64,000 nt of DNA from Variovorax sp. PAMC26660 (GCF_014302995.1 NZ_CP060295.1:2657501-2721500), one strand, 5' to 3'; shown: positions 22,144-32,227, counted from the first letter of the stretch. Translations and numbers: made by a program. Notes: a model not told the origin generated them from the letters alone.

Positions 22144-22983
22144 ATGACCTTTGATGCCCTCGACCTGCAGCGCCGCGTGCAGGCGCGCGTGGACGACGCG
22201 CTGGTCGCGCAGTTCCAGCGCGACGGCGCGGTCTGCATCCGCCAGTTGCTTACGCAAGACGAACTCGCGCTGCTGCGCGATGGCATCGAGGCCAACCTCG
22301 CCGCGCCCAGCCCGCGCGCCAAGGTGGCGAGCCGGCCCGACGACCCGGGCCGCTTTTTCGAGGATTTTTGCAACTGGCAGGACATCGACGCCTTCCGCCG
22401 CTTCATCTTCGAGGCGCCGCTTGCACACCTGGCGCAGCGCCTCATGGGCTCGCAGACCGTGCGCCTGTATCACGACCACCTGCTCGTGAAGGAGCCCGGC
22501 ACGCGCCAGCGCACGCCATGGCACCAGGACCAGCCCTACTACAACATCGAGGGCGAGCAGAACATCAGCATGTGGATTCCGGTCGATCCGGTGTCGCGCG
22601 CCGCCACGCTGGAATTCGTGGCCGGCTCCCACAAGGGGCCGTGGCTGATGCCGCGCACCTTCATGGACAACCACGCCAAGTGGTTCCCCGAAGGCAGCCT
22701 GCAGGACCTGCCCGACATCGAGGGCGCGCGCGAGCGCTTTCCCATCGTGGGCTGGGACATCGAGCCCGGCGACTTCGTCTGCTTCCACATGCTCACGCTG
22801 CATGCGGCCGCTGGCGTCGAGGGGCCGAACCGGCGCCGCGTGTTTTCGGTGCGGTTCATGGGCGACGACATCCGCCATGCGCCGCGAAGCTGGAGAACAT
22901 CGCCCGATTTCCCCGGTCTGGCCGAGGTGCTGCCGGCCGGTGCGCCTATGGACGATGCGCGCTTTCCGCTGCTGGTTGGCTGA
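22144..22983 (+). CDS. phytanoyl-CoA dioxygenase (PhyH) family protein
   Basis: A 279-residue Fe(II)/2-oxoglutarate oxygenase. The HxD half of the iron site is in TPWHQDQPYY, the distal His in MLTLHAAAG and the 2-oxoglutarate arginine in NRRRVFSVRF. AAGGAG precedes the ATG. It lies behind hutU on the same strand and before the IclR gene, so it probably belongs to the hut transcript. The substrate is unknown; an imidazole or amino acid derivative is a guess from position only. Confidence 0.87.
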   Translation: MTFDALDLQRRVQARVDDALVAQFQRDGAVCIRQLLTQDELALLRDGIEANLAAPSPRAKVASRPDDPGRFFEDFCNWQDIDAFRRFIFEAPLAHLAQRLMGSQTVRLYHDHLLVKEPGTRQRTPWHQDQPYYNIEGEQNISMWIPVDPVSRAATLEFVAGSHKGPWLMPRTFMDNHAKWFPEGSLQDLPDIEGARERFPIVGWDIEPGDFVCFHMLTLHAAAGVEGPNRRRVFSVRFMGDDIRHAPRSWRTSPDFPGLAEVLPAGAPMDDARFPLLVG

Positions 22984-23103
22984 CAAGGTGTGAATAAACC
23001 TGCTGCGCGCCCCGATCTCGCACCTGTGGTCCTCACCGTACGGAGTACGGCTCCGGTCCTCGGTGCAAGCTCGGGGCGCTCGCTACGGTTTCTTCACGCC
23101 TTG
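22984..23103. repeat. long imperfect intergenic hairpin
   Basis: The outer arms CAAGGTGTGAATAAACC and GGTTTCTTCACGCCTTG pair over 17 positions with two mismatches. The inner GCGCCCCGA and TCGGGGCGC pair again, and the centre holds CCGTACGGAGTACGG. It starts at the first base after the PhyH stop codon. It could act as a terminator-like or REP-like structure. No gene is supported in it. Confidence 0.55.
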
Positions 23104-23154
23104 TGAGCGCGGCGGCAAGAAGGTAAGACGAAGGTAGAAAGAAAAAGCGCGTCC

Positions 23155-23173
23155 ATTCCCAGCGAGTGGGAAT
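23155..23173. promoter_or_regulatory. candidate operator before the IclR gene
   Basis: A perfect inverted repeat ATTCCCA-N5-TGGGAAT 76 bp upstream of the IclR-family start. Its position suggests autoregulation, but no binding data exist. Confidence 0.4.
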
Positions 23174-23248
23174 CAAGGCTTGGAAGTGAGAACGGCGAGC
23201 AAGATACTGCACGCCGGTTCCACTTCCGACATCCCGCGATTGCTCCAG

Positions 23249-23983
23249 ATGACGCCCTCGACCGACACCCCCGCCCACAACGACCGCGCGCTCTTCGTGC
23301 TGTCGGTGCTGGCGCAAAGCAAGGTGGCGATGACAGCGGCCGAGCTGGTGCAGGCCACGGGCCTGTCGCAGAGCACGCTGTACCGGCAGATCGCCATGCT
23401 GCGGCGCTGGGGCTTCGTGATGGAGTCCGATGGCCGCTACTCGCCGGGCCCGGTGAGCGTGCAACTGGCCAGCGGCTTCGACGGCAACTCCGACCTTGTC
23501 ATGGCGGCCCGCGCCGACATGCGCACGCTGGCCCAGCAGAGCCATGAAAGCGTGGCACTGGTCACGGCCGTCAACGACCGCGTGGTGTGCCTCGAAATGA
23601 TCGACAGCGAGCATTCCCTGCGCTGCTCGTTTGACCGGGGCCGCAGCGTGCCGGCCAGCGACGGCGCCAGCGCCAAATGCCTGCTGGCCCATCTGCCGCT
23701 GGACCAGCGCGATGCCTTGCTCGACGGGCTGGACGAAAGCCCCGAGCGCCGCGCCGCGCGCGCCGCCGAACTCGATGCGATCCGCCAGGCCGGCCACGCC
23801 GTGACCCACGGCGAGGTCGATGCCGGCGTCTGGGGCGCGAGCGCACCGGTGCTGGCCTCGGGCCGTCGCCTGCGTGGCGCCATCACGCTCATGGCGCCGC
23901 TCACGCGCGTCGAGGGCATGGAAGCTGCATTGCTCCACATGACCGTCGTCACGGCGGCCCGCATCTCGCGCGCCCTGCAGTAG
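23249..23983 (+). CDS. IclR-family transcriptional regulator
   Basis: A 244-residue regulator with an N-terminal helix-turn-helix (ALFVLSVLAQSKVAMTAAEL, GLSQSTLYRQIAMLRRWGFV) and a C-terminal IclR effector domain (CSFDRGRSVPASDGASAKC, SAPVLASGRRLRGAITLMAP). The start is the ATG giving MTPSTDTPAHNDRALF; the longer frame upstream lacks conservation. It precedes the amino-acid ABC genes by 48 bases on the same strand, so these are likely targets. The effector is unknown. Confidence 0.88.
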   Translation: MTPSTDTPAHNDRALFVLSVLAQSKVAMTAAELVQATGLSQSTLYRQIAMLRRWGFVMESDGRYSPGPVSVQLASGFDGNSDLVMAARADMRTLAQQSHESVALVTAVNDRVVCLEMIDSEHSLRCSFDRGRSVPASDGASAKCLLAHLPLDQRDALLDGLDESPERRAARAAELDAIRQAGHAVTHGEVDAGVWGASAPVLASGRRLRGAITLMAPLTRVEGMEAALLHMTVVTAARISRALQ

Positions 23984-24031
23984 CCCCTGCTGCATCTTTT
24001 TCTCTTCTTCAAACCCACGAAAGCCCTCACC

Positions 24032-24784
24032 ATGAACACCCGCCGCTCCCTCGTCGCCGCCGCACTGTCCGGCTTTGCCTTCTTCGGCCTCGCCGGCCTG
24101 GCGCAAGCCCAGGGCGAACCGCTGCGCGTTGCCACCGACGCCACCTTCCCGCCGATGGAGTTCGTGGAAAACGGCAAGCGCACCGGCTTCGACGTGGAAC
24201 TGGTCGAGGCCATCGGCAAGACGCTGGGCCGCAAGATCGAATGGATCGACATCGACTTCAAGGGCCTCGTGCCGGGCCTCATTTCCAAGCGCTTCGACAT
24301 GGCCGTCTCGGGCATCTACATCACCGACGAGCGCAAGAAGGTCGTCGACTTCACCGTGCCGTACTACGCGGGCGGCCTGGTCGTCATGGTGAAAGACGGC
24401 AACACGACCATCAAGACCCCGGCCGACATCAACGGCAAGAAGGTCAGCGTGCAGGTGGGTACCAAGTCGGTGGCCTTCACCAAGGAAAAGTACCCGCAGG
24501 TGCAACTGATGGAAGTCGAGAAGAACCAGGAGATGTTCAACCTCGTCGACATCGGCCGCGCTGAAGCTGCCGTCACCGGCAAGCCCGCCGCCTACCAGTA
24601 CGTGCGTACGCGCCCGGGCCTGAAGGTGCTGCCGGAACAGATCACCACCGAGGAATACGGCATGGCGATTCGCAAGGACACGCCGGAGCTGACCAAGGCC
24701 GTGAACGGCGCCATCGAGAAGCTCAAGGCCGACGGCACCTACGAGCAGATCGTCAAGAAGTGGTTCAGCGCCAACGCCAAGTAA
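24032..24784 (+). CDS. amino-acid ABC transporter substrate-binding protein (family 3)
   Basis: A 250-residue periplasmic binding protein with a signal peptide (NTRRSLVAAALSGFAFFGLA, cleavage near AQAQG) and the bacterial extracellular solute-binding family 3 fold (RVATDATFPPMEFVENGKRTGFDVEL, split here, and AVSGIYITDERKKVVDFT). It pairs with the permease 15 bases downstream. Its position among hut genes suggests histidine or urocanate as ligand. No ATPase gene accompanies this pair in the window. Confidence 0.9.
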   Translation: MNTRRSLVAAALSGFAFFGLAGLAQAQGEPLRVATDATFPPMEFVENGKRTGFDVELVEAIGKTLGRKIEWIDIDFKGLVPGLISKRFDMAVSGIYITDERKKVVDFTVPYYAGGLVVMVKDGNTTIKTPADINGKKVSVQVGTKSVAFTKEKYPQVQLMEVEKNQEMFNLVDIGRAEAAVTGKPAAYQYVRTRPGLKVLPEQITTEEYGMAIRKDTPELTKAVNGAIEKLKADGTYEQIVKKWFSANAK

Positions 24785-24799
24785 GCGCGAAGCAGCACC

Positions 24800-25468
24800 A
24801 TGGATCTCGATTTCTCGCCCGTCTGGCAGGGCTGGCCCGACCTGCTGCGCGGCGCGCTCGTCACGGTGGAAATCACCGCCTGCGCGCTGGCCCTGGGTTG
24901 CGTGCTGGGCCTGCTGGTCGGCATCGGCCGGCTGAACCCGAAGCGGCGCTGGATCTACGGCGTGTGCACGGCCTATGTGGCGGTCATTCGTGGCACGCCG
25001 CTGCTGGTGCAGTTGTTCATTCTGTTCTTCGGCCTGCCGCACTTCGGCATCCTGCTGCCGGCATTCCTGTGCGGCGTGCTGGGGCTCGGCGTGTACTCGG
25101 GCGCCTATGTGTCGGAGATCGTGCGCGGCGCGATCCAGTCGATCGACAAGGGCCAGACCATGGCGGCGCAATCGCTGGGCATGACGCCCGGCGTGGCCAT
25201 GCGCCAGATCGTGCTGCCGCAGGCGGTGGTGCGCATGATTCCGCCGCTGGGCAACGAGTTCATTGCACTGATCAAGAACTCTGCGCTGGTGTCGCTGCTG
25301 ACCATCCACGACGTGATGCACGAGGGGCAGAAGATCATCAGCGTGTCGTACCGCTCGCTGGAGGTGTACCTGGCGATCGCGCTGGTGTACTTCGTGCTCA
25401 CGGGGACGATGACGTTGGTGCTGCGGCACTTCGAGCAGAAGCTGCGCCAGGGCGGGTTGATGCGATGA
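24800..25468 (+). CDS. amino-acid ABC transporter permease (HisM/GlnP type)
   Basis: A 222-residue inner-membrane permease with about five spans. The EAA-type loop AQSLGMTPGVAMRQIVLPQAVVRMIPPLGNEF is at residues 127-158 (shown over two overlapping segments). It forms a homodimeric channel in this family. It follows its binding protein. The partner ATPase is missing here and must come from elsewhere, or the pair uses a shared ATPase. Confidence 0.9.
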   Translation: MDLDFSPVWQGWPDLLRGALVTVEITACALALGCVLGLLVGIGRLNPKRRWIYGVCTAYVAVIRGTPLLVQLFILFFGLPHFGILLPAFLCGVLGLGVYSGAYVSEIVRGAIQSIDKGQTMAAQSLGMTPGVAMRQIVLPQAVVRMIPPLGNEFIALIKNSALVSLLTIHDVMHEGQKIISVSYRSLEVYLAIALVYFVLTGTMTLVLRHFEQKLRQGGLMR

Positions 25469-25491
25469 GCGTGTGTTCCGTATTCGCATTT

Positions 25492-25606
25492 CTCCCTCCC
25501 CTTCCGGGGGAGGGTTGGGGTGGGGGCACGACGGCCTCGACCCATTCACAACGCCCGTTGGGCGCTGCCCCCATCCCAGCCTCCCCCCGGAAGGGGAAGG
25601 GGCAAG
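25492..25606. repeat. dispersed repeat, family 2 copy 1
   Basis: Two GC-rich hairpin arms, CCCTCCCCTTCCGGGGGAGGG and CCTCCCCCCGGAAGGGGAAGG, are linked by GGTTGGGGTGGGGGC and its near-complement GCCCCCATCCCAGCC, so the whole unit folds on itself. It fills the gap between the permease and hutD. Its purine-rich 3' arm (AAGGGGAAGGGG) lies just before the hutD ATG and may supply the ribosome binding site. Confidence 0.75.
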
Positions 25607-25616
25607 AGGGCCGGTC

Positions 25617-26189
25617 ATGAACGGCGTGCAGCGCTTCTCGCGCACCGCTCTCCCCGCCATGCCCTGGAAGAATGGCGGTGGCACCACGCAGGAAATCGCA
25701 AGCTGGCCCCAAGGTGCGGGACTCGACAGCTTCGGCTGGCGCGTGAGCATCGCGACCATCGCGGCTGCCGGGCCCTTCTCGGTGTTCGCGGGCGTCGACC
25801 GCAGCATCATGCTGCTGGAAGGCGACGGCGTGCGGCTCTTCACGCACGACGGGCGCATCGACCATCGGCTCGATGTGCCACAGCAGCCCTTCGCCTTCAG
25901 CGGCGACGACGTGATCGATTGCACGCTGCTCGGCGGCGCATCGAATGACTTCAATGTGATGACGCGGCGCGGACAGTGGCGCGCCGACGTGCGCGTGCTG
26001 GCCCGCGCCTCGACCATCGAGCCCGCACCGCATGGTGTGCTGCTCGCGCTGCGTGGCGAATGGCGCCTGAACGACGAGGCCTGTCGCGAAGGCGCGGGCA
26101 TGCATTGGGCCGACACGGCGCAGGCCTGGCAGGCCGCGCCGGCGCATGAAGACGCGCGGCTGTTGGTGGTTCGTATCGTGCCGGCCTGA
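25617..26189 (+). CDS. hutD: HutD family protein
   Basis: A 190-residue cupin-like protein of the HutD/Ves family. The motif [13 protein letters not shown] near the N-terminus and the [19 protein letters not shown] region are diagnostic. In Pseudomonas fluorescens HutD has been proposed to limit hut activity, perhaps by binding formylglutamate or urocanate-type ligands (family knowledge). It is co-directional with hutI 19 bases downstream. The ATG right after the repeat was chosen; upstream in-frame sequence is translation of the repeat. Confidence 0.9.
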   Translation: MNGVQRFSRTALPAMPWKNGGGTTQEIASWPQGAGLDSFGWRVSIATIAAAGPFSVFAGVDRSIMLLEGDGVRLFTHDGRIDHRLDVPQQPFAFSGDDVIDCTLLGGASNDFNVMTRRGQWRADVRVLARASTIEPAPHGVLLALRGEWRLNDEACREGAGMHWADTAQAWQAAPAHEDARLLVVRIVPA

Positions 26190-26208
26190 CCTGCAGGAAG
26201 AAAAACAG

Positions 26209-27462
26209 ATGATGAAACCCGCAAGCGAAATTCCCTCGGCCGATGGCCTCTGGACCGGCCTGCGCCTCGCGCCCGGTGCGGCGCCCGGCGTGGCATTGGC
26301 GGTAGATGCCGAAGCAGCCATCGTGGTCGCGCAAGGCGCGATCCGCTGGGTCGGCGCACGCGATGCACTGCCCGCCGAATTCGCGGGCCTCGCGCCGCGC
26401 GATGGCGGCGGTGCACTCGTCACGCCGGGGCTGGTCGATTGCCATACCCATCTGGTCTACGGCGGCCAGCGCGCCAACGAATTCGCGATGCGGCTCGCGG
26501 GCGCCACGTATGAAGAAGTCGCGAAGGCCGGTGGCGGCATCGTCTCGTCGGTGCGTGCCACGCGCGAAGCCGACGAAGACACGCTCTTCGCGCAGGCGGC
26601 AACGCGGCTCGAACAACTGCTGGCCGATGGCGTCTGCGCCATCGAGATCAAGTCGGGCTACGGCCTGTCGCTCGAACACGAGCGCAAGCAGTTGTGCGTG
26701 GCGCGTCGCCTGGGCCAAGCCTACGGCGTGACCGTGCGCACCACCTTCCTCGGCGCGCATGCGCTGCCACCCGAATACGCCGGCCGCAGCCAGGACTACA
26801 TCGACCTCGTGTGCCGCGAGATGCTGCCCGCACTCGCCGCCGAAGGGCTGGTCGATGCGGTCGATGTGTTCTGCGAACGCATCGCCTTCTCGCTCGCCGA
26901 AACAGAGCAGGTCTTCCAGGCCGCGAAAGCGCTGGGCCTGCCGGTCAAGCTGCATGCCGAGCAGTTGTCGGACATGGGCGGCGCCGCGCTGGCCGCGCGC
27001 TACGGCGCGCTGTCGTGCGACCACATCGAGCACCTGTCGGCCGCGGGCATCGAGGCGATGCGCCAGTCGGGCACGGTGGCCGTGCTGCTGCCCGGCGCCT
27101 ACTACACGCTGCGCGACACGTACCTGCCGCCCATCGACGCGCTGCGCGCCGCGGGTGTGCCGATGGCGGTGTCGACGGATCACAACCCCGGCACCTCGCC
27201 GGCGCTGAGCCTGCTGCTGATGGTCAACATGGCCTGCACGCTGTTTCGCCTGACGGTGCCCGAGGCGCTGGCCGGTGTCACCGTGCATGCGGCGCGCGCG
27301 CTGGGCCTGCAGGACACGCATGGCGCCATCGCGCCCGGCATGCCTGCGAACTTCGTGCTGTGGAACGTGCGCGAGGCGGCCGAGCTGGCCTACTGGTTCG
27401 GTCAGAAGCCCGTGCGCACCGTCGTGCGGCAAGGTTGTATCGCCCTGGAGAACGCCGCATGA
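26209..27462 (+). CDS. hutI: imidazolonepropionase
   Basis: The third step of histidine breakdown: imidazolone propionate to N-formimidoyl-L-glutamate. A 417-residue metal-dependent amidohydrolase. The metal-binding HTH in [24 protein letters not shown], the His in KLHAEQLSD and the Asp in [10 protein letters not shown] are all present. CAGGAAG precedes the tandem ATG. The stop overlaps the hutF start (ATGA), showing translational coupling. Confidence 0.97.
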   Translation: MMKPASEIPSADGLWTGLRLAPGAAPGVALAVDAEAAIVVAQGAIRWVGARDALPAEFAGLAPRDGGGALVTPGLVDCHTHLVYGGQRANEFAMRLAGATYEEVAKAGGGIVSSVRATREADEDTLFAQAATRLEQLLADGVCAIEIKSGYGLSLEHERKQLCVARRLGQAYGVTVRTTFLGAHALPPEYAGRSQDYIDLVCREMLPALAAEGLVDAVDVFCERIAFSLAETEQVFQAAKALGLPVKLHAEQLSDMGGAALAARYGALSCDHIEHLSAAGIEAMRQSGTVAVLLPGAYYTLRDTYLPPIDALRAAGVPMAVSTDHNPGTSPALSLLLMVNMACTLFRLTVPEALAGVTVHAARALGLQDTHGAIAPGMPANFVLWNVREAAELAYWFGQKPVRTVVRQGCIALENAA

Positions 27463-28841
27463 CGCGCACACTTTTCGCGGCCGATGCGCTGCTCCCCGCA
27501 GGGTGGACGAAGAACGTCCTGCTGTCGTGGAACGACGCCGGCCAGCTCACGCAGGTGCAGTCCGCCACGCAGCCGCCCGCTGGCGCGCAGGTGGCGACCG
27601 GCCCGGTGATCCCCGGCATGCCCAACCTGCATTCGCACGCCTTCCAGCGCGCCTTCGCAGGCCTGACCGAGCACCGCGCCGAGCAGCACGACAGCTTCTG
27701 GAGCTGGCGCACGCTGATGTACCGCTTTGCCGCGCGCCTCGGCCCGCAGCACATGGAAGCCATCGCGACCTGGCTCTATGCCGAGATGCTCGAAGCCGGC
27801 TACACCAGCGTGTGCGAGTTCCAGTACGTGCACCACGACGCGGATGGCCGTCCCTATGCCGACGATGCGACCTTGAGCCTTGCGCTGCTGCGTGCCGCGC
27901 GCAAGGTCGGCATCGGCTTCACGCTGCTGCCGGTGCTCTACCAGACCGGCGGCTTCGGCGACGTGCCGCCCACGGAAGGGCAGCGCCGCTTCATCCGCTC
28001 GACCGACTCGATGCTGCGCCTGCTCGACGCATTGAAGCCGGTGTGCGACGAACAGGGGGCGCGGCTTGGCATGGCGCCGCACTCGCTGCGCGCCGTACCG
28101 CCCGAAGCGCTGCGCGATGCGATCGCGGGGCTCGAAGCCATCGACCGCACGGCGCCGATCCACATCCACATCGCAGAGCAGACCAAGGAAGTGGACGACT
28201 GTGTCGAGTGGAGCGGGCTGCGCCCCGTCGAATGGCTGCTCGATCACGCCCCGGTCGATGCGCGCTGGTGCCTCGTTCACGCCACGCACATGAACGCCGC
28301 CGAGTACGAGTACGCGGCCAAGAGCGGTGCCGTCGCGGGCCTGTGCCCGACGACCGAGGCCAATCTGGGCGACGGCATCTTCGACTTTCCTCAATGGCGC
28401 AGCCATGGCGGCGCGTGGGGCGTGGGTTCCGACAGCCACGCCAGCGTCAACGCGGCCGAAGAACTGCTGATGCTCGAATACAGCCAGCGCCTGGCCCGGA
28501 GACAGCGCAACGTCGGCGCGAGCGCGGCGCAGCCGCATGTAGCGACCGCGTTCACGCTCGAAGCGGTGCAGGGCGGCGCGCAGGCCTCGGGCCGCGCCGT
28601 CGGCGGGCTGGCCGTGGGTCAGCAGGCTGATTTCGTCGTGCTCGATGCCGCGCACCTCGCGCTGCAGGGGTTGTCGGCGCCCGATATGCTCTCGGCCCAC
28701 GTCTTCGCGAGCCACCGCACCTCCGCCATCGACAGCGTCTGGTCCGCAGGCCGCGCGCGCGTCGTGGCCGGGCGCCACACGCTGCACGACGAAGCCGCGG
28801 CCGCCTTCGTGGCCGCGCGCACCCAACTTCTCAAGGACTGA
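27459..28841 (+). CDS. hutF: formimidoylglutamate deiminase
   Basis: A 460-residue amidohydrolase-superfamily enzyme that deiminates N-formimidoyl-L-glutamate to N-formyl-L-glutamate and ammonia. The metal ligand HSH is in [27 protein letters not shown] and VGSDSHASV carry the late metal and catalytic residues. Presence of HutF together with HutG defines the five-step route of Pseudomonas, rather than the direct HutE or formiminoglutamase route. It overlaps hutI by four bases. Confidence 0.96.
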   Translation: MTRTLFAADALLPAGWTKNVLLSWNDAGQLTQVQSATQPPAGAQVATGPVIPGMPNLHSHAFQRAFAGLTEHRAEQHDSFWSWRTLMYRFAARLGPQHMEAIATWLYAEMLEAGYTSVCEFQYVHHDADGRPYADDATLSLALLRAARKVGIGFTLLPVLYQTGGFGDVPPTEGQRRFIRSTDSMLRLLDALKPVCDEQGARLGMAPHSLRAVPPEALRDAIAGLEAIDRTAPIHIHIAEQTKEVDDCVEWSGLRPVEWLLDHAPVDARWCLVHATHMNAAEYEYAAKSGAVAGLCPTTEANLGDGIFDFPQWRSHGGAWGVGSDSHASVNAAEELLMLEYSQRLARRQRNVGASAAQPHVATAFTLEAVQGGAQASGRAVGGLAVGQQADFVVLDAAHLALQGLSAPDMLSAHVFASHRTSAIDSVWSAGRARVVAGRHTLHDEAAAAFVAARTQLLKD

Positions 28842-28846
28842 TTTCC

Positions 28847-29668
28847 ATGGCCTTCACCACCGCCGAGCCGGCATTCCGCTTTCGCCAGGGCACGCGCCCG
28901 CTGCTGATCTCGATGCCGCACGTCGGCACCCATGTGCCGCCCGCGCTGGCCGCCCGCTTCACCGACGAAGCGCGCCATGTACCCGATACCGACTGGCACC
29001 TCGAACAGCTCTACGGCTTTGCCGATGCGCTCGGCGCCTCGGTGCTGGTGGCCACGCATTCGCGCTATGTGGTGGACCTGAACCGTCCGCCGGACGGCGC
29101 CAGCCTCTACCCGGGCCAGAGCGTCACCGGCCTGTGCCCGGTCGACACCTTCGACGACACGCCGGTCTACGCGAACGCCGCCGATGTGCCCGGCGACGAC
29201 GAAATCGCCGCGCGCCGCGACGCCATCTGGCAGCCCTATCACCAGCAACTGCAGGCCGAGCTCGACCGCCTGAAGGCCGCGCACGGCACCATCGCGCTGT
29301 GGGACGCGCACTCGATCCGCTCGGTGCTGCCGCGCTTCTTCGAGGGCAAGCTGCCCGACCTGAACCTGGGCACCGCCAACGGCGCGAGCTGCGACCCGGC
29401 GCTGGCCGCCACGCTGCTGGGCATCGCGGAATCGGCCACGGGCTACACCGGCGTGCTCAACGGCCGCTTCAAGGGTGGCCACATCACGCGCCAGTACGGC
29501 AACCCGGCCGGCGGCGTGCATGCGGTGCAGTTGGAGATGACGCAGTCGAGCTACATGCAGGAGGCGCTGCCCTTCGACTACCTGCCGGCCGTGGCGGCCG
29601 GCGTGCAGCCGCACGTGCGTCGCATGCTGGAGGCGGTGCTCGATTTCGTCGAAGGCCGCAACCGGTGA
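28847..29668 (+). CDS. hutG: N-formylglutamate deformylase
   Basis: The last step: N-formyl-L-glutamate to L-glutamate and formate. A 273-residue member of the N-formylglutamate amidohydrolase family with the early block LLISMPHVGTHVP, the central VVDLNRPPDG and the WDAHSIRSVLPRFFEG segment. It begins five bases after hutF, so hutD-I-F-G form one transcript. Confidence 0.95.
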   Translation: MAFTTAEPAFRFRQGTRPLLISMPHVGTHVPPALAARFTDEARHVPDTDWHLEQLYGFADALGASVLVATHSRYVVDLNRPPDGASLYPGQSVTGLCPVDTFDDTPVYANAADVPGDDEIAARRDAIWQPYHQQLQAELDRLKAAHGTIALWDAHSIRSVLPRFFEGKLPDLNLGTANGASCDPALAATLLGIAESATGYTGVLNGRFKGGHITRQYGNPAGGVHAVQLEMTQSSYMQEALPFDYLPAVAAGVQPHVRRMLEAVLDFVEGRNR

Positions 29669-29741
29669 GGTGAGCACCACCGGCGCATTTGCCGCGCCCT
29701 GACCCGCTTCATCTGCGCAATCCCAACAAGGTATTCGACCC

Positions 29742-30902
29742 GTGAACACAAGCACCATCCACGCGCTCGCGCGCCCCGAAGTGACGCCGCTGCCGGCCTA
29801 CAACGCGGGCCTGTCCTCGGACGCCGTGCGCGCGCGCTACGGCGTCACAGAGATCGCGCGGCTCGCGAGCAACGAGAACCCGTACGGTCCCAGCCCCGCG
29901 GTGGCGCGCGCGCTGGTCGACCTGGCGGCACGCGTGGGCACCTATCCCGATGCCAACTGCACGGCGCTGCGTGCCGCCATTGCCGAACGCACCTGTGCCC
30001 AGCCCGGCGAGGTGGTGATCGGCAACGGCTCCGAGGACATCCTCCAGATGCTGTGCCAGGCGCTGCTGTCGCCGGGCGACCGGGTGCTGACGCAGCGCCC
30101 GGCCTTCGGCCTGCACGAGATCTACCCGCGGATGATGGGCGCGCAGGTCGAGCTGCTGGCGCTCACGCCGGAACTCGGCTTCGATCTCGACGCCTGGTGT
30201 GCGGCGCTCGCGCGCGCGCCCAAGGTGGTGATGCTGGCCAACCCCTCGAACCCGGTCGGCTGCATGTTCGATGCCGGCGACTTCGCGCGCCTGCTCGCGG
30301 CGGTGCCCGCGGGCACCTTGCTAGTGGTGGACGAGGCCTACTACGAATATGCGCGGCTGGCGCCCGGCTACCCCGACGTGCTCGCCATGCTGCGCGCGCG
30401 GCAGGTTGCCGACGAAGGCCGCTCCCCGTGGATCGTGCTGCGCACTTTCTCCAAGGCCTGGGGCCTGGCCGGCCTGCGCGTGGGCTACGGCATCGCGTCC
30501 GACGAGGCGCTGGTGCAATTGCTCGATCGCGTGCGCACGCCCTTCAACGTGAACCTGGCCGCGCAGGCCGCGGCCCTCGCAGCCTGGGGCGACGAGGCTT
30601 TCATGGCGCAGGCGGTGGCGCGCACCGTGCAGCAGCGCGAGGTGCTGGCGGCGCAGCTTCGCGCCCTGGCCGGGTCCGTTCTGCCGGGCCTGCGCGTGGC
30701 GCCTTCGGCGGCCAACTTCCTGTTTGTCGATCTCGCGCGGCCGAACGGGCCGGTCAACGAGGCGCTGCTGGCGCGCGGGATCATCGTCAAGCCCTGGAAG
30801 GAGCCGGGCTTCGAGACCTTCATCCGGGTGTCGGTGGGCACCGAAGAGGAGAACGCGCGTTTCGTGCGGGCGCTGGCCGAGATCGCCGGCGCACCGGACT
30901 GA
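29742..30902 (+). CDS. hisC: histidinol-phosphate aminotransferase
   Basis: A 386-residue class I/II PLP aminotransferase of the HisC type. [11 protein letters not shown] near residue 45, the PLP aspartate/tyrosine region NPSNPVG and DEAYYEYA, and the lysine in [17 protein letters not shown] are present. The reaction is the imidazole-acetol phosphate/glutamate transamination of histidine synthesis. The start is GTG with AAGG upstream. Its place after the hut genes may be chance or may mark a broader aromatic aminotransferase role; a second hisC copy in the his operon would be normal in this group. Confidence 0.88.
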   Translation: MNTSTIHALARPEVTPLPAYNAGLSSDAVRARYGVTEIARLASNENPYGPSPAVARALVDLAARVGTYPDANCTALRAAIAERTCAQPGEVVIGNGSEDILQMLCQALLSPGDRVLTQRPAFGLHEIYPRMMGAQVELLALTPELGFDLDAWCAALARAPKVVMLANPSNPVGCMFDAGDFARLLAAVPAGTLLVVDEAYYEYARLAPGYPDVLAMLRARQVADEGRSPWIVLRTFSKAWGLAGLRVGYGIASDEALVQLLDRVRTPFNVNLAAQAAALAAWGDEAFMAQAVARTVQQREVLAAQLRALAGSVLPGLRVAPSAANFLFVDLARPNGPVNEALLARGIIVKPWKEPGFETFIRVSVGTEEENARFVRALAEIAGAPD

Positions 30903-30972
30903 CGCTGCGGCCGGGGCCGCGTCAAGACCCGCCTGCGGGCCGGGCCAGGCCGGGGTTTTTACAATCGCGGAC

Positions 30973-32028
30973 ATGACCAAGCCACTCATCTACACCCGCG
31001 GCCAGGCGCTGCCCGGCATCCTCGCGCAGCGCATCGCCATCCTCGACGGCGCCATGGGCACGATGATCCAGCGCTTCAAGCTCACCGAAGAGCAGTACCG
31101 CGGCGAGCGCTTCAAGGACTTCGAGCGCGACGTGAAGGGCAACAACGAGCTGCTGTCGCTCACGCGGCCCGACGTGATCTCCGACATCCACGAGGCCTAC
31201 CTCGCGGCCGGCGCCGACCTGATCGAGACCAACACCTTCGGCGCGACCACCATCGCGCAGGAGGACTACAAGATGGCGCACCTGGCGCGCGAGATGAACG
31301 TGCAGTCCGCCAAGCTCGCGCGCGCAGCCTGCGACAAGTTCAGCACGCCCGACAAGCCCCGCTTCGTGGCCGGCGCCCTCGGCCCGACGCCCAAGACCGC
31401 GAGCATCAGCCCCGACGTGAACGATCCGGGCGCGCGCAATGTCGATTTCGAATCGCTGCGCGCGGCTTACTACGATCAGACTGAAGCGCTGGTCGAAGGC
31501 GGCGCCGACGTGATCCTGGTCGAAACCATCTTCGACACGCTCAATGCCAAGGCCGCGTTGTTCGCGGTCGACGAGTATTTCGACAACAGCGGCCAGCGCC
31601 TGCCGCTGATCATCAGCGGCACCGTGACCGACGCTTCGGGCCGCATCCTGAGCGGCCAGACCGTCACCGCCTTCTGGCATAGCGTGCGCCATGCACAGCC
31701 GCTGGCCATCGGCCTGAACTGCGCGCTGGGCGCGGCGCTGATGCGCCCGTACATCCAGGAACTGGCGCGCGTGGCCGGCGACACCTTCATCAGTTGCTAC
31801 CCGAACGCCGGCCTGCCCAACCCGATGAGCGACACCGGCTTCGACGAGACGCCCGACGTCACCTCGCGCCTGCTGCACGAGTTCGCGGCCGAGGGGCTGG
31901 TGAACATCGTGGGCGGCTGCTGTGGCACCACGCCCGACCACATCGCGGCCATCGGCCGTGCGGTGGCGCCGGTTGCGGGCCGGGCATTGGGCAGCAACAA
32001 CGCCGGCTTCTACCGCGAAGCCGCGTAG
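30973..32028 (+). CDS. metH: methionine synthase, homocysteine-binding half
   Basis: A 351-residue protein equal to the N-terminal homocysteine S-methyltransferase domain of cobalamin-dependent Met[13 protein letters not shown] at the start, [16 protein letters not shown], and the zinc ligands as a Cys in GLNCALG and [10 protein letters not shown] near the C-terminus are seen. It would work with the larger half encoded 4.6 kb downstream, which carries the folate, cobalamin and activation domains. No folate or cobalamin domain follows in frame, so this is a true split gene, not a frameshift. Confidence 0.92.
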   Translation: MTKPLIYTRGQALPGILAQRIAILDGAMGTMIQRFKLTEEQYRGERFKDFERDVKGNNELLSLTRPDVISDIHEAYLAAGADLIETNTFGATTIAQEDYKMAHLAREMNVQSAKLARAACDKFSTPDKPRFVAGALGPTPKTASISPDVNDPGARNVDFESLRAAYYDQTEALVEGGADVILVETIFDTLNAKAALFAVDEYFDNSGQRLPLIISGTVTDASGRILSGQTVTAFWHSVRHAQPLAIGLNCALGAALMRPYIQELARVAGDTFISCYPNAGLPNPMSDTGFDETPDVTSRLLHEFAAEGLVNIVGGCCGTTPDHIAAIGRAVAPVAGRALGSNNAGFYREAA

Positions 32029-32036
32029 CTGAGCTC

Positions 32037-32130
32037 GCCCCCAGGCTGCGCGCACTTCGTGTTGCGCGCGCCTTCCCCCTGCCGGGGGCAACACCCGGGG
32101 CCCGGCGAAGCCGGTTCCTCGGTGCTTCAC
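32037..32130. repeat. GC-rich REP-like intergenic element
   Basis: Hairpins GCGCGCAC/GTGTTGCGCGC and CCCCCTGCCGGGGG are followed by GGCCCGGCGAAGCCGG. It lies between the metH half and the SH3-domain gene. I see only one copy in this window. Resemblance to REP-type repeats of Comamonadaceae is an impression from memory. Confidence 0.45.
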
Positions 32131-32227
32131 GAAGGGGATGGCCGCCCGTAAAGCTGCGCAGTTGGGTTGGCGGCTGATTGACATGCTCTTGGCCTGCGGC
32201 CTACGCTGGCCTGCACAGGAGTCAGCC

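Noticed and set aside
30973..32028. MetH as a broken gene or pseudogene
   Set aside because: Both halves are complete domains with their own starts and stops. A split MetH is common in betaproteobacteria.
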